A program made the translations under genes and the position numbers. A stretch of 64,000 nucleotides of DNA from NCBI RefSeq assembly GCF_020539505.1, contig NZ_JACDXW010000002.1, positions 124,001 to 188,000 on the forward strand, read 5' to 3'. Under the pieces are notes generated by a model. The model did not search any database, was not told where the DNA came from, and saw only the letters and a list, made by a program, of their open reading frames with translations. Positions within the stretch are counted from its first letter, which is position 1; each line of letters begins with the position of its first letter. This DNA comes from Mesopusillimonas faecipullorum. Its GTDB lineage: Bacteria; Pseudomonadota; Gammaproteobacteria; Burkholderiales; Burkholderiaceae_B. This document shows, in pieces, positions 41,546 through 50,230 of the stretch.

Positions 41546-41582
41546 GCACTTTTTTTGAAACTCTAACGAGGCTAACGCTTAC

Positions 41583-41795
41583 ATGCCTACTGTCCGTCTG
41601 AAAGAAAACGAGCCTTTCGAAGTTGCTCTGCGTCGCTTCAAGCGCACCATAGAAAAAACCGGTCTGCTGACCGAGCTGCGTTCGCGCGAGTTCTACGAAA
41701 AGCCTACGGCTGAGCGCAAGCGCAAGCTCGCAGCCGCCGTCAAGCGTCATTACAAGCGTATTCGCAGCCAGCAACTGCCCCCGCGCCTCTATTGA
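41583..41795 (+). CDS. rpsU: 30S ribosomal protein S21
   Basis: A 70-residue basic protein with the S21 N-terminus ([18 protein letters not shown]) and the [13 protein letters not shown] segment at about residues 40-52. It heads the classic rpsU-dnaG-rpoD macromolecular-synthesis operon. A GAGG motif precedes the ATG at suitable distance. Confidence 0.97.
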   Translation: MPTVRLKENEPFEVALRRFKRTIEKTGLLTELRSREFYEKPTAERKRKLAAAVKRHYKRIRSQQLPPRLY

Positions 41796-41798
41796 TCC

Positions 41799-43751
41799 TT
41801 GATCCCAGAGTCCTTCTTACAGGAACTCCTCGCCCGAGTCGATATTGTTGATGTCGTCGGGCGTTACGTACAGTTGCGCAAGGGTGGGGCCAACTTGCTT
41901 GGCCTTTGCCCTTTTCACAACGAAAAATCCCCGTCTTTTACCGTCAGTCCCAGCAAGCAGTTTTACCATTGCTTTGGTTGCGGCGCGCACGGTACCGCCA
42001 TTTCCTTCCTGATCGAGCACACCGGGGCGAGTTTTCCCGAAGCGGTGCGTAGTCTTGCGGCTTCCGCGGGAATGTCTGTGCCCGAGGCTCCTCGTAATCC
42101 GGCTCAACAACGTGCGGATCAATGGCGTAAAACCGAGGTTTCACGCCATCAACAGGCGCTCGAAAGTGCGCAGGCGCACTACGTGCAAAGCCTGAAGGAG
42201 GATGCTGCTGCCGTCGCTTACTTGCGTCAACGCGGGCTAACGGGTGAAACGGCACGCCGATATGGTTTGGGTTGGTCGGGTCATGACAGGCGGGGGCTTG
42301 CGCAAGTGTTTCCCCTTTACGACGATGCTTTGCTCGTCGAAGTGGGCTTGGTCATAGAGTCTGAAGATGGACGGCGCTACGACCGATTTCGGGAACGCAT
42401 TATGTTCCCGATACGGAATGCGCGCGGGCAGATCATAGGTTTTGGCGGGCGTCTGATAGCTAAAGGCGAACCCAAATACCTGAACTCGCCCGAGACCTTG
42501 TTGTTCTCCAAGGGCAACGAACTGTACGGCTTGTGGGAAGCGCGCTCGGCGATTCGCGCCGAAGGCTACGTATTGGTGGTCGAAGGCTATATGGATGTGG
42601 TGAGCTTGGCGCAGCAGGGCCTGGGCAATGCTGTGGCAACGCTGGGCACTGCGACCACCCCTCAACATGTGCAAAAACTGATACGTGCCAGCGATAAGGT
42701 GGTGTTCAGTTTTGACGGGGACAGGGCGGGGCGCCAAGCCGCTTGGCGAGCTTTGCAAGCTTGTTTGCCCTTGTTGCGCGACGATATCAGTTTAAGGTTC
42801 TTGTTTCTGGCAGAGGGCCACGATCCTGATTCGTTTGTTCGAGAGTTGGGGTCTGAAGCCTTTCGTGAGGCAGTTGAGACTGCGATTCCTTTGTCGCGCT
42901 TTCTGCTTGAAGAGTTGGCTTCTCATCACAAACTAGAAGAGGCAGAGGGACGGGCCGCTTGCGTGCACGAGGCGCGTCCCTTGCTTTCCCAGATTCCCGA
43001 AGGGGTCTTGCGCGTACAGATAGAGCGCGAGTTTGCGCGTCAGATGCGTTTGACGCCGGAAGAGCTGGCGCAGATGCTGATGACTTCAGCGCGTCCCGCT
43101 TTGGCGCAAGCGCCTCATGCGGTGGCGGCACACCAAGCGCCACACCTAGGGCAGGTCGAAGAATACGGCGGGCACGAAGAGCTCATCCCGCCCTGGGCCT
43201 ATGAGGAAATGTCGACGCCACAGCCGCGTCCGCAGCCCCAGGGTAAAGGGCGTGGTAAGTGGAGTAAGCAGGAGGCCTCGGGCTCCGGTCGTCAGATGGG
43301 GCGTCCGGATATGGTTCGATCACGGCGTGTGACGCCTATGGCCAAGCGTTTGCTGCGTTTGTTGTGCATGCACCCCGAGTTAGTCGACGAATTAGGGGAG
43401 CAACAGCTTGAAATATTGGAGCATGGCCCTCATTTAGACCTGGTAAGGCGGATGATTGCATTGATCGGCATGACCGAGGCGCGCCATTTGGGCGGCTTAC
43501 TGCAGGCTGTAGAGCCTGAATCCGAGCTTGAAGCCGCTTTACAGGGCCTGCGAGAAGAGCTATTGGCCGAGGATACCTTGCCGGATCCCTTGGCCGAATG
43601 GAATGACGCAGTACAAAAAGTAGAAATTGAAGGTATTAAGGCCGAGCAGTCGGCACTGATTGCGTCGGGTATGCCTGCAGAGGCTGACCGTTTGCGCTAT
43701 CAGGCGCTGGGGCGACGACTGCTGCAGCTTACGCGTGTAATAGCGCGTTAA
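41799..43751 (+). CDS. dnaG: DNA primase
   Basis: A 650-residue DnaG. The CHC2 zinc finger ([13 protein letters not shown] ... [11 protein letters not shown], about residues 38-66), the catalytic TOPRIM domain ([11 protein letters not shown] and [12 protein letters not shown]) and a C-terminal DnaB-binding helical domain are visible. A Pro/Gln-rich linker sits between core and C-domain (about 460-485). The start is TTG at 41799, three bases after the rpsU stop; the frame has no ATG that preserves the conserved [18 protein letters not shown] start. Confidence 0.95.
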   Translation: MIPESFLQELLARVDIVDVVGRYVQLRKGGANLLGLCPFHNEKSPSFTVSPSKQFYHCFGCGAHGTAISFLIEHTGASFPEAVRSLAASAGMSVPEAPRNPAQQRADQWRKTEVSRHQQALESAQAHYVQSLKEDAAAVAYLRQRGLTGETARRYGLGWSGHDRRGLAQVFPLYDDALLVEVGLVIESEDGRRYDRFRERIMFPIRNARGQIIGFGGRLIAKGEPKYLNSPETLLFSKGNELYGLWEARSAIRAEGYVLVVEGYMDVVSLAQQGLGNAVATLGTATTPQHVQKLIRASDKVVFSFDGDRAGRQAAWRALQACLPLLRDDISLRFLFLAEGHDPDSFVRELGSEAFREAVETAIPLSRFLLEELASHHKLEEAEGRAACVHEARPLLSQIPEGVLRVQIEREFARQMRLTPEELAQMLMTSARPALAQAPHAVAAHQAPHLGQVEEYGGHEELIPPWAYEEMSTPQPRPQPQGKGRGKWSKQEASGSGRQMGRPDMVRSRRVTPMAKRLLRLLCMHPELVDELGEQQLEILEHGPHLDLVRRMIALIGMTEARHLGGLLQAVEPESELEAALQGLREELLAEDTLPDPLAEWNDAVQKVEIEGIKAEQSALIASGMPAEADRLRYQALGRRLLQLTRVIAR

Positions 43752-43860
43752 GTGCTGTAAAATTAAGAGTTTAGCGGAGCATGCCGGTTGCGGCGTGCCT
43801 CTTTTTGGCTTGCAAGGTTTCCCGTGTGCGGTTCGGGGCCTTGCGACTACGGAAGTGAAT

Positions 43861-46095
43861 ATGACCCAAACTACTGGTAAAACCACGGTGGCAACCAAGA
43901 AGGTAGCTGCAAAAAAAGCCAAGGCCATCGATACTGAAAATGTTTCGGTTGCCGAAGTAGAAGCGGGCACCGCAACTGCCCCTCGCAAGACGGCAGCGCG
44001 TAAGACGGCGGCACGCAAGACAGCGGCTGCCAAAGCGGCGGGTTCTGGCGAAACACAGGCGGTCAAAAAGCCGCGTGCGGCGAAAACAGCCGGCGGCACG
44101 GGGCGTCGTCCTGGGCGCCCGGCCAAGTCGTCTAACAATGACTCCGGTGGCTTCGATGACGATATGGACATCGAACCCGAAGTCATCCCCGACTTCAAAC
44201 CTATGGGCAAGCGTGGCGGTAAGCGCGGCAAGGCCGACAAAGAGTCCGGCGGCCGCAACCAACTGACGCTCGAAGAACAAGAAGCGCGGCGCAATCGCCT
44301 TAAGATTTTGATCAAGCTGGGTAAAGACCGCGGCTATCTCACTTACGGCGAGATCAACGACCATCTGCCCGACGATCTGGTAGATGCCGAAGCTATCGAC
44401 GGCATTATCAGCACCTTCAGCGACATGGGCATTTCGGTCTATGACCAGGCCCCCGATGCTGAAGCCTTGTTGCTTAGCGACGCCACGCCTGTGGCTGCCA
44501 GCGACGATGACGTCGAAGACGAAGCCGAAGCGGCATTGACCACCGTTGATTCCGACTTCGGGCGCACCACCGACCCAGTACGTATGTACATGCGCGAAAT
44601 GGGCTCGGTCGAATTGCTTACCCGTGAAGGCGAAATCGAGATCGCCAAGCGTATCGAAGACGGCCTCAAGCACATGCTGATGGCGATTGCGGCTTGCCCG
44701 ACCACCATCAACGAAATTCTTGATAATGTCGCCAAAGTTCGCGATAACCAGATGCAGATCGACGAAGTCGTTGATGGTCTGATCGACGAAGATGGCGAAG
44801 AGTATGCGGGTTCAGGCGTGCCTGCGGATGTCAGCGAGGGCGATGATCGTCCAGCTGGCGGCATGAGCACCAAGCAAATCGAATACTTGCGCACCAAAGC
44901 CCTCAAGAAGTTCGACAGCGTATCGCAGTGGTTCGACAAGATGCGTGCGGCCTACGAAACTAAAGGCTATGGCGCACCCGAGTACAAACAAGCTCAGGAA
45001 GCCATTCTTGAAGAGTTCATGGGTATACGCTTTACGGCGAAGATGGTCGAAAGGCTGGCCGATACCTTGCGCGAGCAGGTGGCTTACGCACGCCAAATTG
45101 AACGTGAAATCTTGCGCATCTGTGTAGACCGCGCCGGCATGCCACGCTCTTATTTCATCCGTGCTTTCCCCGAGAATGAAACCAATCTCGAGTGGATACA
45201 AAAAGAAGTTGACGGCGGCCATCCTTATTCCGAAACGCTGGAGCGCCACGTTCCCGCCGTGCACGAGTTGCAAGGCAAGTTGATCGAGCTGCAATCCAAG
45301 GTGGTGTTGTCGCTGAAAGACCTGAAAGGCGTCAACAAACGTATGGCCACCGGCGAAGCCAAGGCTCGCAAGGCCAAACGCGAGATGACCGAGGCCAACT
45401 TGCGTCTGGTTATTTCGATTGCCAAGAAATACACCAACCGCGGCCTGCAGTTCCTCGACCTTATCCAGGAAGGCAACATCGGTCTGATGAAAGCCGTGGA
45501 TAAGTTCGAATACCGTCGTGGTTACAAGTTCTCTACCTACGCCACATGGTGGATACGTCAGGCCATTACGCGCTCTATCGCTGACCAGGCGCGCACCATC
45601 CGTATTCCGGTGCACATGATAGAAACCATCAACAAGATGAATCGCATCAACCGGCAGATCCTTCAAGAAACCGGTGTCGAGCCTGATCCTGCCACGCTGG
45701 CGCAAAAGATGGACATGCCCGAAGAGAAGGTGCGTAAGATCCTCAAGATCGCCAAAGAGCCTATCTCCATGGAAACGCCCATTGGCGATGATGATGACTC
45801 CCACTTGGGCGACTTCATCGAAGACTTGGCTACCTTGTCGCCTTCCGAGTCGGCGCTGCATGGTTCCATGCGCGATGTGGTCAAAGAGGTTCTCGATTCT
45901 CTGACGCCGCGTGAGGCCAAGGTATTGCGCATGCGCTTCGGTATCGAGATGAGTACCGACCAAACGCTGGAAGAAGTCGGCAAACAATTTGACGTAACGC
46001 GTGAGCGTATTCGCCAGATAGAAGCCAAGGCCTTGCGCAAGCTGCGTCACCCCAGTCGCGCAGACAAGCTCAAGAGCTTCCTGGAAAACCAGTAA
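43861..46095 (+). CDS. rpoD: Primary sigma factor RpoD (sigma-70)
   Basis: A 744-residue sigma-70. Region 1.1, a large non-conserved region, regions 2.1-2.4 ([30 protein letters not shown], given here in part; [14 protein letters not shown]), region 3 and region 4 ([20 protein letters not shown]) are all present. The first 110 or so residues are an extra Lys/Ala-rich tail with [14 protein letters not shown] repeats and an [10 protein letters not shown]-hook-like patch. The ATG at 43861 is chosen; an upstream in-frame ATG at 43795 has no support. Confidence 0.96.
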   Translation: MTQTTGKTTVATKKVAAKKAKAIDTENVSVAEVEAGTATAPRKTAARKTAARKTAAAKAAGSGETQAVKKPRAAKTAGGTGRRPGRPAKSSNNDSGGFDDDMDIEPEVIPDFKPMGKRGGKRGKADKESGGRNQLTLEEQEARRNRLKILIKLGKDRGYLTYGEINDHLPDDLVDAEAIDGIISTFSDMGISVYDQAPDAEALLLSDATPVAASDDDVEDEAEAALTTVDSDFGRTTDPVRMYMREMGSVELLTREGEIEIAKRIEDGLKHMLMAIAACPTTINEILDNVAKVRDNQMQIDEVVDGLIDEDGEEYAGSGVPADVSEGDDRPAGGMSTKQIEYLRTKALKKFDSVSQWFDKMRAAYETKGYGAPEYKQAQEAILEEFMGIRFTAKMVERLADTLREQVAYARQIEREILRICVDRAGMPRSYFIRAFPENETNLEWIQKEVDGGHPYSETLERHVPAVHELQGKLIELQSKVVLSLKDLKGVNKRMATGEAKARKAKREMTEANLRLVISIAKKYTNRGLQFLDLIQEGNIGLMKAVDKFEYRRGYKFSTYATWWIRQAITRSIADQARTIRIPVHMIETINKMNRINRQILQETGVEPDPATLAQKMDMPEEKVRKILKIAKEPISMETPIGDDDDSHLGDFIEDLATLSPSESALHGSMRDVVKEVLDSLTPREAKVLRMRFGIEMSTDQTLEEVGKQFDVTRERIRQIEAKALRKLRHPSRADKLKSFLENQ

Positions 46096-46138
46096 TCGCT
46101 CAGCGCTACCGCCGCGCACCACGCCGGCGTAGACATTC

Positions 46139-46169
46139 AACGGCAGCCTAAGGGCTGCCGTTGTTGTTT
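46139..46169 (+). terminator. Intrinsic terminator of rpoD
   Basis: A perfect 10-bp stem (46139-46148 against 46153-46162) with a TAAG loop and a GTTGTTT tail, 43 bases after the rpoD stop. Confidence 0.85.
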
Positions 46170-46441
46170 CAGCCCTGTACAGCGTGTATCCGAGGTACTG
46201 AAACGGTGCCTCCGGCCTTTCGAGCAATTGCTGATCAATGAACCGCAAGTGCTTAGTTTTATTAAGCTTTTACGACATGCCCTAGGGTTTCCCCCAGGGT
46301 TATGCACAGAAGGTGGGGATAAATACGGCAAGAGGGCAGTATCTGCTTACGGCATGAACACTTTAGAGACCGAAGTCTGCTGAATATCTGCTAGTTTTTA
46401 TAGACGTTGGATGTCAATCGAAAACTCTTGCAGAGACAGAT
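46163..46441. other. Non-coding stretch after rpoD with DnaA-box-like motifs
   Basis: No convincing gene. It contains TTATGCACA (46300-46308, plus) and TTATCCCCA (46314-46322, minus). The first fits the DnaA-box consensus and the second is close to it; they face each other 5 bases apart. The short minus-strand frame here has no recognisable features. Confidence 0.4.
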
Positions 46442-46642
46442 ATGAGTGAGCACAAGCCTCAGGAAGATGGCGGCGCCAAGGCGTCGCGGACTTCCGAGCA
46501 AGTACCACCCCCCGAGCGCAAACCCGAGCTCGAGTCTGATGTGCACCCGCAGAGAAGGGTGGGCGAAGCTCCTTTGCCCGACGAGTCGGACAATATCCCG
46601 GGTGACGAAAATCAACCTAATCTTGTCCGGAGCAGGGGTTGA
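46442..46642 (+). CDS. Small hydrophilic protein of unknown function
   Basis: A 66-residue frame with no recognised family, very rich in Glu, Asp, Pro and Lys and probably disordered (EQVPPPERKPELESD). An AGAGA motif stands before the ATG. A second overlapping frame starts at 46446 but has no better support. It follows rpoD and its terminator, so it would need its own promoter. Existence as a gene is plausible but not proven. Confidence 0.45.
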   Translation: MSEHKPQEDGGAKASRTSEQVPPPERKPELESDVHPQRRVGEAPLPDESDNIPGDENQPNLVRSRG

Positions 46643-46659
46643 AGCTTAGGCAGATGTGT

Positions 46660-46668
46660 TGTGGATAA
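46660..46668 (-). promoter_or_regulatory. Consensus DnaA box
   Basis: TTATCCACA on the minus strand, a perfect match to the DnaA box, 350 bases from the two weaker copies after rpoD. It lies just past the stop codon of the minus-strand gene that follows. Confidence 0.4.
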
Positions 46669-46671
46669 TGA

Positions 46672-47088
46672 TCAAACTGACGGGGGACGCCGACGCCGAG
46701 TCGGTTTGGTCGGGGCGACCACTTGATCTTCCGAGAAGTAGACGCTGTCTCCGGACTCGAAACGGCTGTCCTTTACTAGTTGGTTGGTGATGACACCACG
46801 ATAGTAGCCAAAGCGAGTAGAGGGCAGTTCTGTGATTTTGACGGGTATGTAGCGCTCAGTCGTGAACGAAACCAAGCGGATTTCGTCTCCGACTTTGAGG
46901 GGAAGTCTTTCAAACCTATCTATGTCGCGGTGGCCGACTGTGATGCGAAATTCAGTAGGGCGGTGTTTGACGTAAGCTTGTTTGATCCGTAAATGCCAGT
47001 CCTGCAGTAACGACTCTGAGGTAGCGTCTTTGTCGCCGGATAATTTCAGAATTTCGGTTAACAGTGTGTGTTGCTCATCAGTCATCAT
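46672..47088 (-). CDS. Unknown protein (possible DUF2314-like fold)
   Basis: A 138-residue soluble protein I cannot place with certainty. The segment GYYRGVITNQ...FESGDSVYFSEDQVV near the C-terminus loosely resembles the DUF2314/YegJ pattern (a value-binding loop then G-D-x-V-x-F-x-x-x-x-V). The C-terminus is basic (TKPTRRRRPPSV). ATG at 47088 (with another at 47085) is used; the longer frame upstream to 47172 lacks a ribosome-binding site. It is divergent from the I78-inhibitor gene, sharing a 107-base gap. Confidence 0.6.
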   Translation of the reverse strand: MMTDEQHTLLTEILKLSGDKDATSESLLQDWHLRIKQAYVKHRPTEFRITVGHRDIDRFERLPLKVGDEIRLVSFTTERYIPVKITELPSTRFGYYRGVITNQLVKDSRFESGDSVYFSEDQVVAPTKPTRRRRPPSV

Positions 47089-47140
47089 AGGGGCATGTAA
47101 GAACGGCAGGTCGATAGGTTCGCGGCTATAAGGAAAGCAG

Positions 47141-47168
47141 TTGAATGGGGTGGTATGTTTGTTATAAA
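47141..47168 (+). promoter_or_regulatory. Probable promoter of the I78-inhibitor gene
   Basis: TTGAAT (47141-47146), a 16-base spacer and TATAAA (47163-47168), 27 bases before the ATG. Confidence 0.5.
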
Positions 47169-47195
47169 CCAAGCTGTAAAAATGAAGGAAGTATC

Positions 47196-47465
47196 ATGAA
47201 AAAAATCATTGCTATTTTTCCGTTGGCGCTTTTAACGGCATGCCAGGCACCGGTATCTTTGGAGGATACCGCTCAAGATCAATGTGGCGCCGGCAGCAGA
47301 CAACATCTGGTGGGCACACAGGCCTCCAATCTAGACCCATCGGCTTTACCCGAGTTTTCCAGAGTGATTGCCCCCGGCACTATGGTTACCCGAGATTACC
47401 GCCCTATGCGCCTTAATATTTATGTAGGGAATAGTGGGCAAATTGAGAGAGTAGACTGCGGCTAA
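47196..47465 (+). CDS. I78-family peptidase-inhibitor lipoprotein
   Basis: An 89-residue protein. The signal peptide ends in a lipobox (LLTACQA, Cys at about residue 14). The mature part follows the I78 inhibitor pattern: CGAGSRQHLVG, then LPEFSRVIAPG, then TRDYRPMRLNIYV and a final IERVDCG. The two Cys of the mature chain probably form the family's disulfide. Known members inhibit serine proteases; the target here is unknown. GAAGGAA precedes the ATG. Confidence 0.85.
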   Translation: MKKIIAIFPLALLTACQAPVSLEDTAQDQCGAGSRQHLVGTQASNLDPSALPEFSRVIAPGTMVTRDYRPMRLNIYVGNSGQIERVDCG

Positions 47466-47533
47466 GGCGGAACGTAAAAATCAGCGAGGGAACAACAGCA
47501 TGCAGCCTCGCATTACGGCTATTTCTTTAGGTG

Positions 47534-47559
47534 CAAAAAAGCCCTTCGTGAGGAAGGGC
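47534..47559 (-). terminator. Intrinsic terminator of the 83-aa gene
   Basis: GCCCTTC/GAAGGGC (47541-47547 and 47553-47559) with a 5-nt loop, followed on the minus strand by six T (47535-47540). It lies just past the minus-strand stop at 47575. Confidence 0.8.
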
Positions 47560-47574
47560 CTGGGAGGGTAGGTT

Positions 47575-47826
47575 TTACCGTCTGTAGGCTTGCCGCATGT
47601 ACTCTTCCAGCTCTTGCGCCACGCTACGGTGGGGGGCTCGATAATTTCCCGAGCTAAGAAAGCTTGGGGTCGTGACCAAGTCATTTCTTTCTGGCTGGCC
47701 CTCTTGTCCTAAGACTTTTTGCTGGATGGCTCGTCGTTGCTCTGGGGTGCCGCGAGTGAGTAAGTGATATTCGACGTCACTCAGGTTTCTCAGTAGTTGT
47801 CCCAAGACTATCTCCTCATGATCCAT
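47575..47826 (-). CDS. Small protein of unknown function
   Basis: An 83-residue soluble, mostly helical protein with no family I recognise (MDHEEIVLGQLLRNLSDVEY at the start, VAQELEEYMRQAYRR at the end). It is followed by a clear intrinsic terminator, which supports it being a real transcription unit. A GGAGA motif on the minus strand lies just upstream of the ATG at 47826 only weakly. Upstream to 48089 there are 260 AT-richer bases without a gene, presumably holding its promoter. Confidence 0.6.
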   Translation of the reverse strand: MDHEEIVLGQLLRNLSDVEYHLLTRGTPEQRRAIQQKVLGQEGQPERNDLVTTPSFLSSGNYRAPHRSVAQELEEYMRQAYRR

Positions 47827-48089
47827 TAACTTGATAATTGGTATACAGCTGGGCGAACGATATTTCAGCGTAGAGTTTTTTCAGTGGTGTCCTAATGGTT
47901 TTAGCTGTGATTTGCTTAAGGGGGAGCTTACATCTGCCTATAAAGGATGCCAGCAAGATGTATAAGTATCCAGTATTACTTTGTGAATGAAGTTGCCCAG
48001 TACGTGATAAAAGTAACAAAATATGTTTTTGGGTGTGTGTAGCTAGGTATTGTCTCTAGTGCGATGGAAACAGCTTTTATGGTTTGAAC

Positions 48090-48132
48090 AAAAAAGCATG
48101 TGGCGGGCTTTCGCCTACCTACATGCTTTTTT
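48090..48132. terminator. Bidirectional intrinsic terminator
   Basis: AAAAAAGCATGT (48090-48101) pairs with ACATGCTTTTTT (48121-48132), with an inner GGCG/CGCC stem. Runs of A and T on both sides make it work in both directions. It ends the large lipoprotein gene on the minus strand (stop at 48150). Confidence 0.85.
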
Positions 48133-48149
48133 ACTGTTTTGCAGCTGAC

Positions 48150-49799
48150 TTAATTAAGTTTTCCTATGGGCTGCATTTCCAGCCAAGCCGTCCCATTCAC
48201 AGTTTCGCCATCTAGTGTACCGGTCACGTGCCCTAAACCTTCGTATACAAAGCGTGTACCTGCATTGACCTCCTGGTCGTCCCAGGCCATGGTGACGGTT
48301 AAATCGGCGGTGTGATCGCCCGACAAATTGATTTTATATTTTGTGTAGTAAGTTTCACCCGACACAGGGCTTGTCCATTTGCTGTCAGTGACAGGCTGCA
48401 TCTTTATGTCTTGCAGGTTCCAGCGATACTCTGGCTCGAGAACGCCATTAAGGTTCTTAGGCGCTTTTGTGCTGAACAAAGAACTGACGTGGTATTCGCT
48501 GACCTCGGTGCCAACCATGGTTGTCATGATGGCTTTTTGCTGCTCTGGAAACTGCATAATGAAGAATGCCCAGCTAGAGTCCTTTACGATGTCAGTCGCG
48601 GCATTGTCAAACGTCTGGTAGACGACGTCCATCCAGAGCAGCCCCCCTGAACCTTGGGAGATCACCGTGCCGTCGTGGTCATAACTTACCGTGAAGTTGA
48701 GCACAGTAAGGAATGGCGCAGAGTAGTAGTAAGAACCTTGGCCGGTCATGGGGTCTTGAGTGGCCGCCAGGTATTTCTCGACTGAGCCGCCATAGTCTTT
48801 TCTTATAGCGGCTTGCTGCTCGGGCAGCAGCCAGTTGGGCAAGAACGAGTTGACCCCAAAACCTTCACTGACAAAGCCCATGGTGTCTTCTACCAGCACT
48901 TCCGTCGTCATGAGTTTTCCAAGGTTGTCTTGGCCATGGGAAAGGATGCGATATTGGGCACCCTTTTGCCCGAAAGTACCGGCAACAAGTTGAGCTCGCG
49001 TTTCATTCTTTGCGGCCACCGATCCTGGAGGATTCTCGGATGTGATGCTTAGGTCCCAAGGTTGGGTCAGAGAAATAGAGTTGCCGATAAGTGCAGCCCC
49101 CAGGGTGCCTCCGGTACGAAAACCACCTAGCGTAGGCGTGCTGATCCCCGTGCCTGACATGATGAGAGGCAGCCTAAGGTCTGTTTCGCCAGAAGGGTCT
49201 ATTTGCTGATCTAGGCGTTGAATCAGACTGAAGTAGGCCATTTGCTGCTTATTGGCATCTTCTAGATAACCAAAAAAGCAATAAGCTTGTAGAGTAATGC
49301 CGGGCTGATCAAAGGAGAGGTATTTTTCTAAGGCACTAGGGCTTTTGGTTTGCGGTAGGTTGGCATTGTTTGCGTAGTAAAGGTTGCTTAAACCTAAATT
49401 TTTTACGCTAAGCTGGTTTGTGCCTGCTTGAATCTGGACGTCACTGAGCGTTGTTCCCAGAATGGCCTCATCTGCTGTGAAAGCCGAGCTTCGAACTTGA
49501 TAGGAACCCTCTTTGTCGATAGTAAAGGCAGTCTTAACCATTTGGCTGCCCGATGGAACGCTGACTCTTTGGAAGGCTAGGGGGACGCCTTGCCTGTCTA
49601 GGAGTTCTACCTCGAACTGGCGTATGCCCTGCAACTCGAGTTGTACCGCTTGATGCAGATCATTGGCCGGAGTAGGGGAGGTACTTAGGGATACCTCGAG
49701 CGTTGCATCTGTATTGGAGCTGCCGTTGCACCCTGCTAATAGGATTGCAGCGCAAAAAACTGAACCCACTAGAGATCTGCTTTTCTTGAGTTTCAACAT
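48150..49799 (-). CDS. Large lipoprotein of unknown function
   Basis: A 549-residue predicted lipoprotein: MLKLKKSRSLVGSVFCAAIL then a lipobox LLAGCNGSS. I do not recognise the mature part. It begins with a beta-sandwich-like segment (residues about 35-140, alternating hydrophobics, VQLELQGIRQFEVELLD), followed by a long soluble region with FGYLEDANKQQMAYFSLIQR and repeated aromatic beta strands to the end. The ATG at 49799 is used because it begins a perfect signal peptide; the frame is open to 49871. It stands alone, with its own terminator. Confidence 0.7.
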   Translation of the reverse strand: MLKLKKSRSLVGSVFCAAILLAGCNGSSNTDATLEVSLSTSPTPANDLHQAVQLELQGIRQFEVELLDRQGVPLAFQRVSVPSGSQMVKTAFTIDKEGSYQVRSSAFTADEAILGTTLSDVQIQAGTNQLSVKNLGLSNLYYANNANLPQTKSPSALEKYLSFDQPGITLQAYCFFGYLEDANKQQMAYFSLIQRLDQQIDPSGETDLRLPLIMSGTGISTPTLGGFRTGGTLGAALIGNSISLTQPWDLSITSENPPGSVAAKNETRAQLVAGTFGQKGAQYRILSHGQDNLGKLMTTEVLVEDTMGFVSEGFGVNSFLPNWLLPEQQAAIRKDYGGSVEKYLAATQDPMTGQGSYYYSAPFLTVLNFTVSYDHDGTVISQGSGGLLWMDVVYQTFDNAATDIVKDSSWAFFIMQFPEQQKAIMTTMVGTEVSEYHVSSLFSTKAPKNLNGVLEPEYRWNLQDIKMQPVTDSKWTSPVSGETYYTKYKINLSGDHTADLTVTMAWDDQEVNAGTRFVYEGLGHVTGTLDGETVNGTAWLEMQPIGKLN

Positions 49800-49871
49800 G
49801 ACCGTATAAATTCCTGGTTGCGAACGGCGCTCGTGCAGCCGACTTGGCGCATTGTATGTCATTGGTTTCAA

Positions 49872-50230
49872 TTAATCACAAAATTTAATTTTTATTAAAA
49901 GTAAGGTGGCAAGGGATGAGCCAGTGCAGTTTTAGTGGTGATCAAATTCCAGCTGACTACAAAGTAGTCAAAGTGCACTTGGCTTATCTGTTCTGGCGTT
50001 GGCTCTGATCGGTTCTACAAACGTCTTGGTCGCATGCCCATACAAATTGAGTACGCGGTTCAGCCAATTAGCGAGCAGGCATCAAGCTTCTCAGAATAGC
50101 TAATCAGACTCGTCCTGAAGGGGGATATCATTCGTTTCAACGTATGTAACCCCAGCGCAGTGACTGCTTGGGGCTGCACGAGGCCATAACGACGGTCAAA
50201 AACAAGTGCAAACAAAATTAGGGTTTGGTA
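49872..50230. other. Intergenic stretch between divergent lipoprotein and permease genes
   Basis: About 360 bases without an intact gene, relatively AT-rich near 49870-49910. It must hold the promoters of both neighbours, but no clear -35/-10 pair was found. Bases 49968-50099 contain a frame resembling the end of an acetyltransferase (separate entry). GCAGTGACTGC near 50158 is a small palindrome. Confidence 0.4.
49968..50099 (+). pseudogene. Possible remnant of a GNAT-type acetyltransferase C-terminus
   Basis: After an in-frame stop at 49965, 43 codons are open to a stop at 50097-50099. The segment GVGSDRFYKRLGRMPIQIEY looks like the final strand and helix of GNAT acetyltransferases, where an FYxxxGF-like motif is common. 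There is no start codon or acetyl-CoA-binding loop, so at most it is a decayed fragment. It could also be chance. Confidence 0.25.

Noticed and set aside
44812-46248. Minus-strand open frame of 478 codons over rpoD
   Set aside because: Antisense shadow of the sigma factor, running into the rpoD terminator; no start signals.
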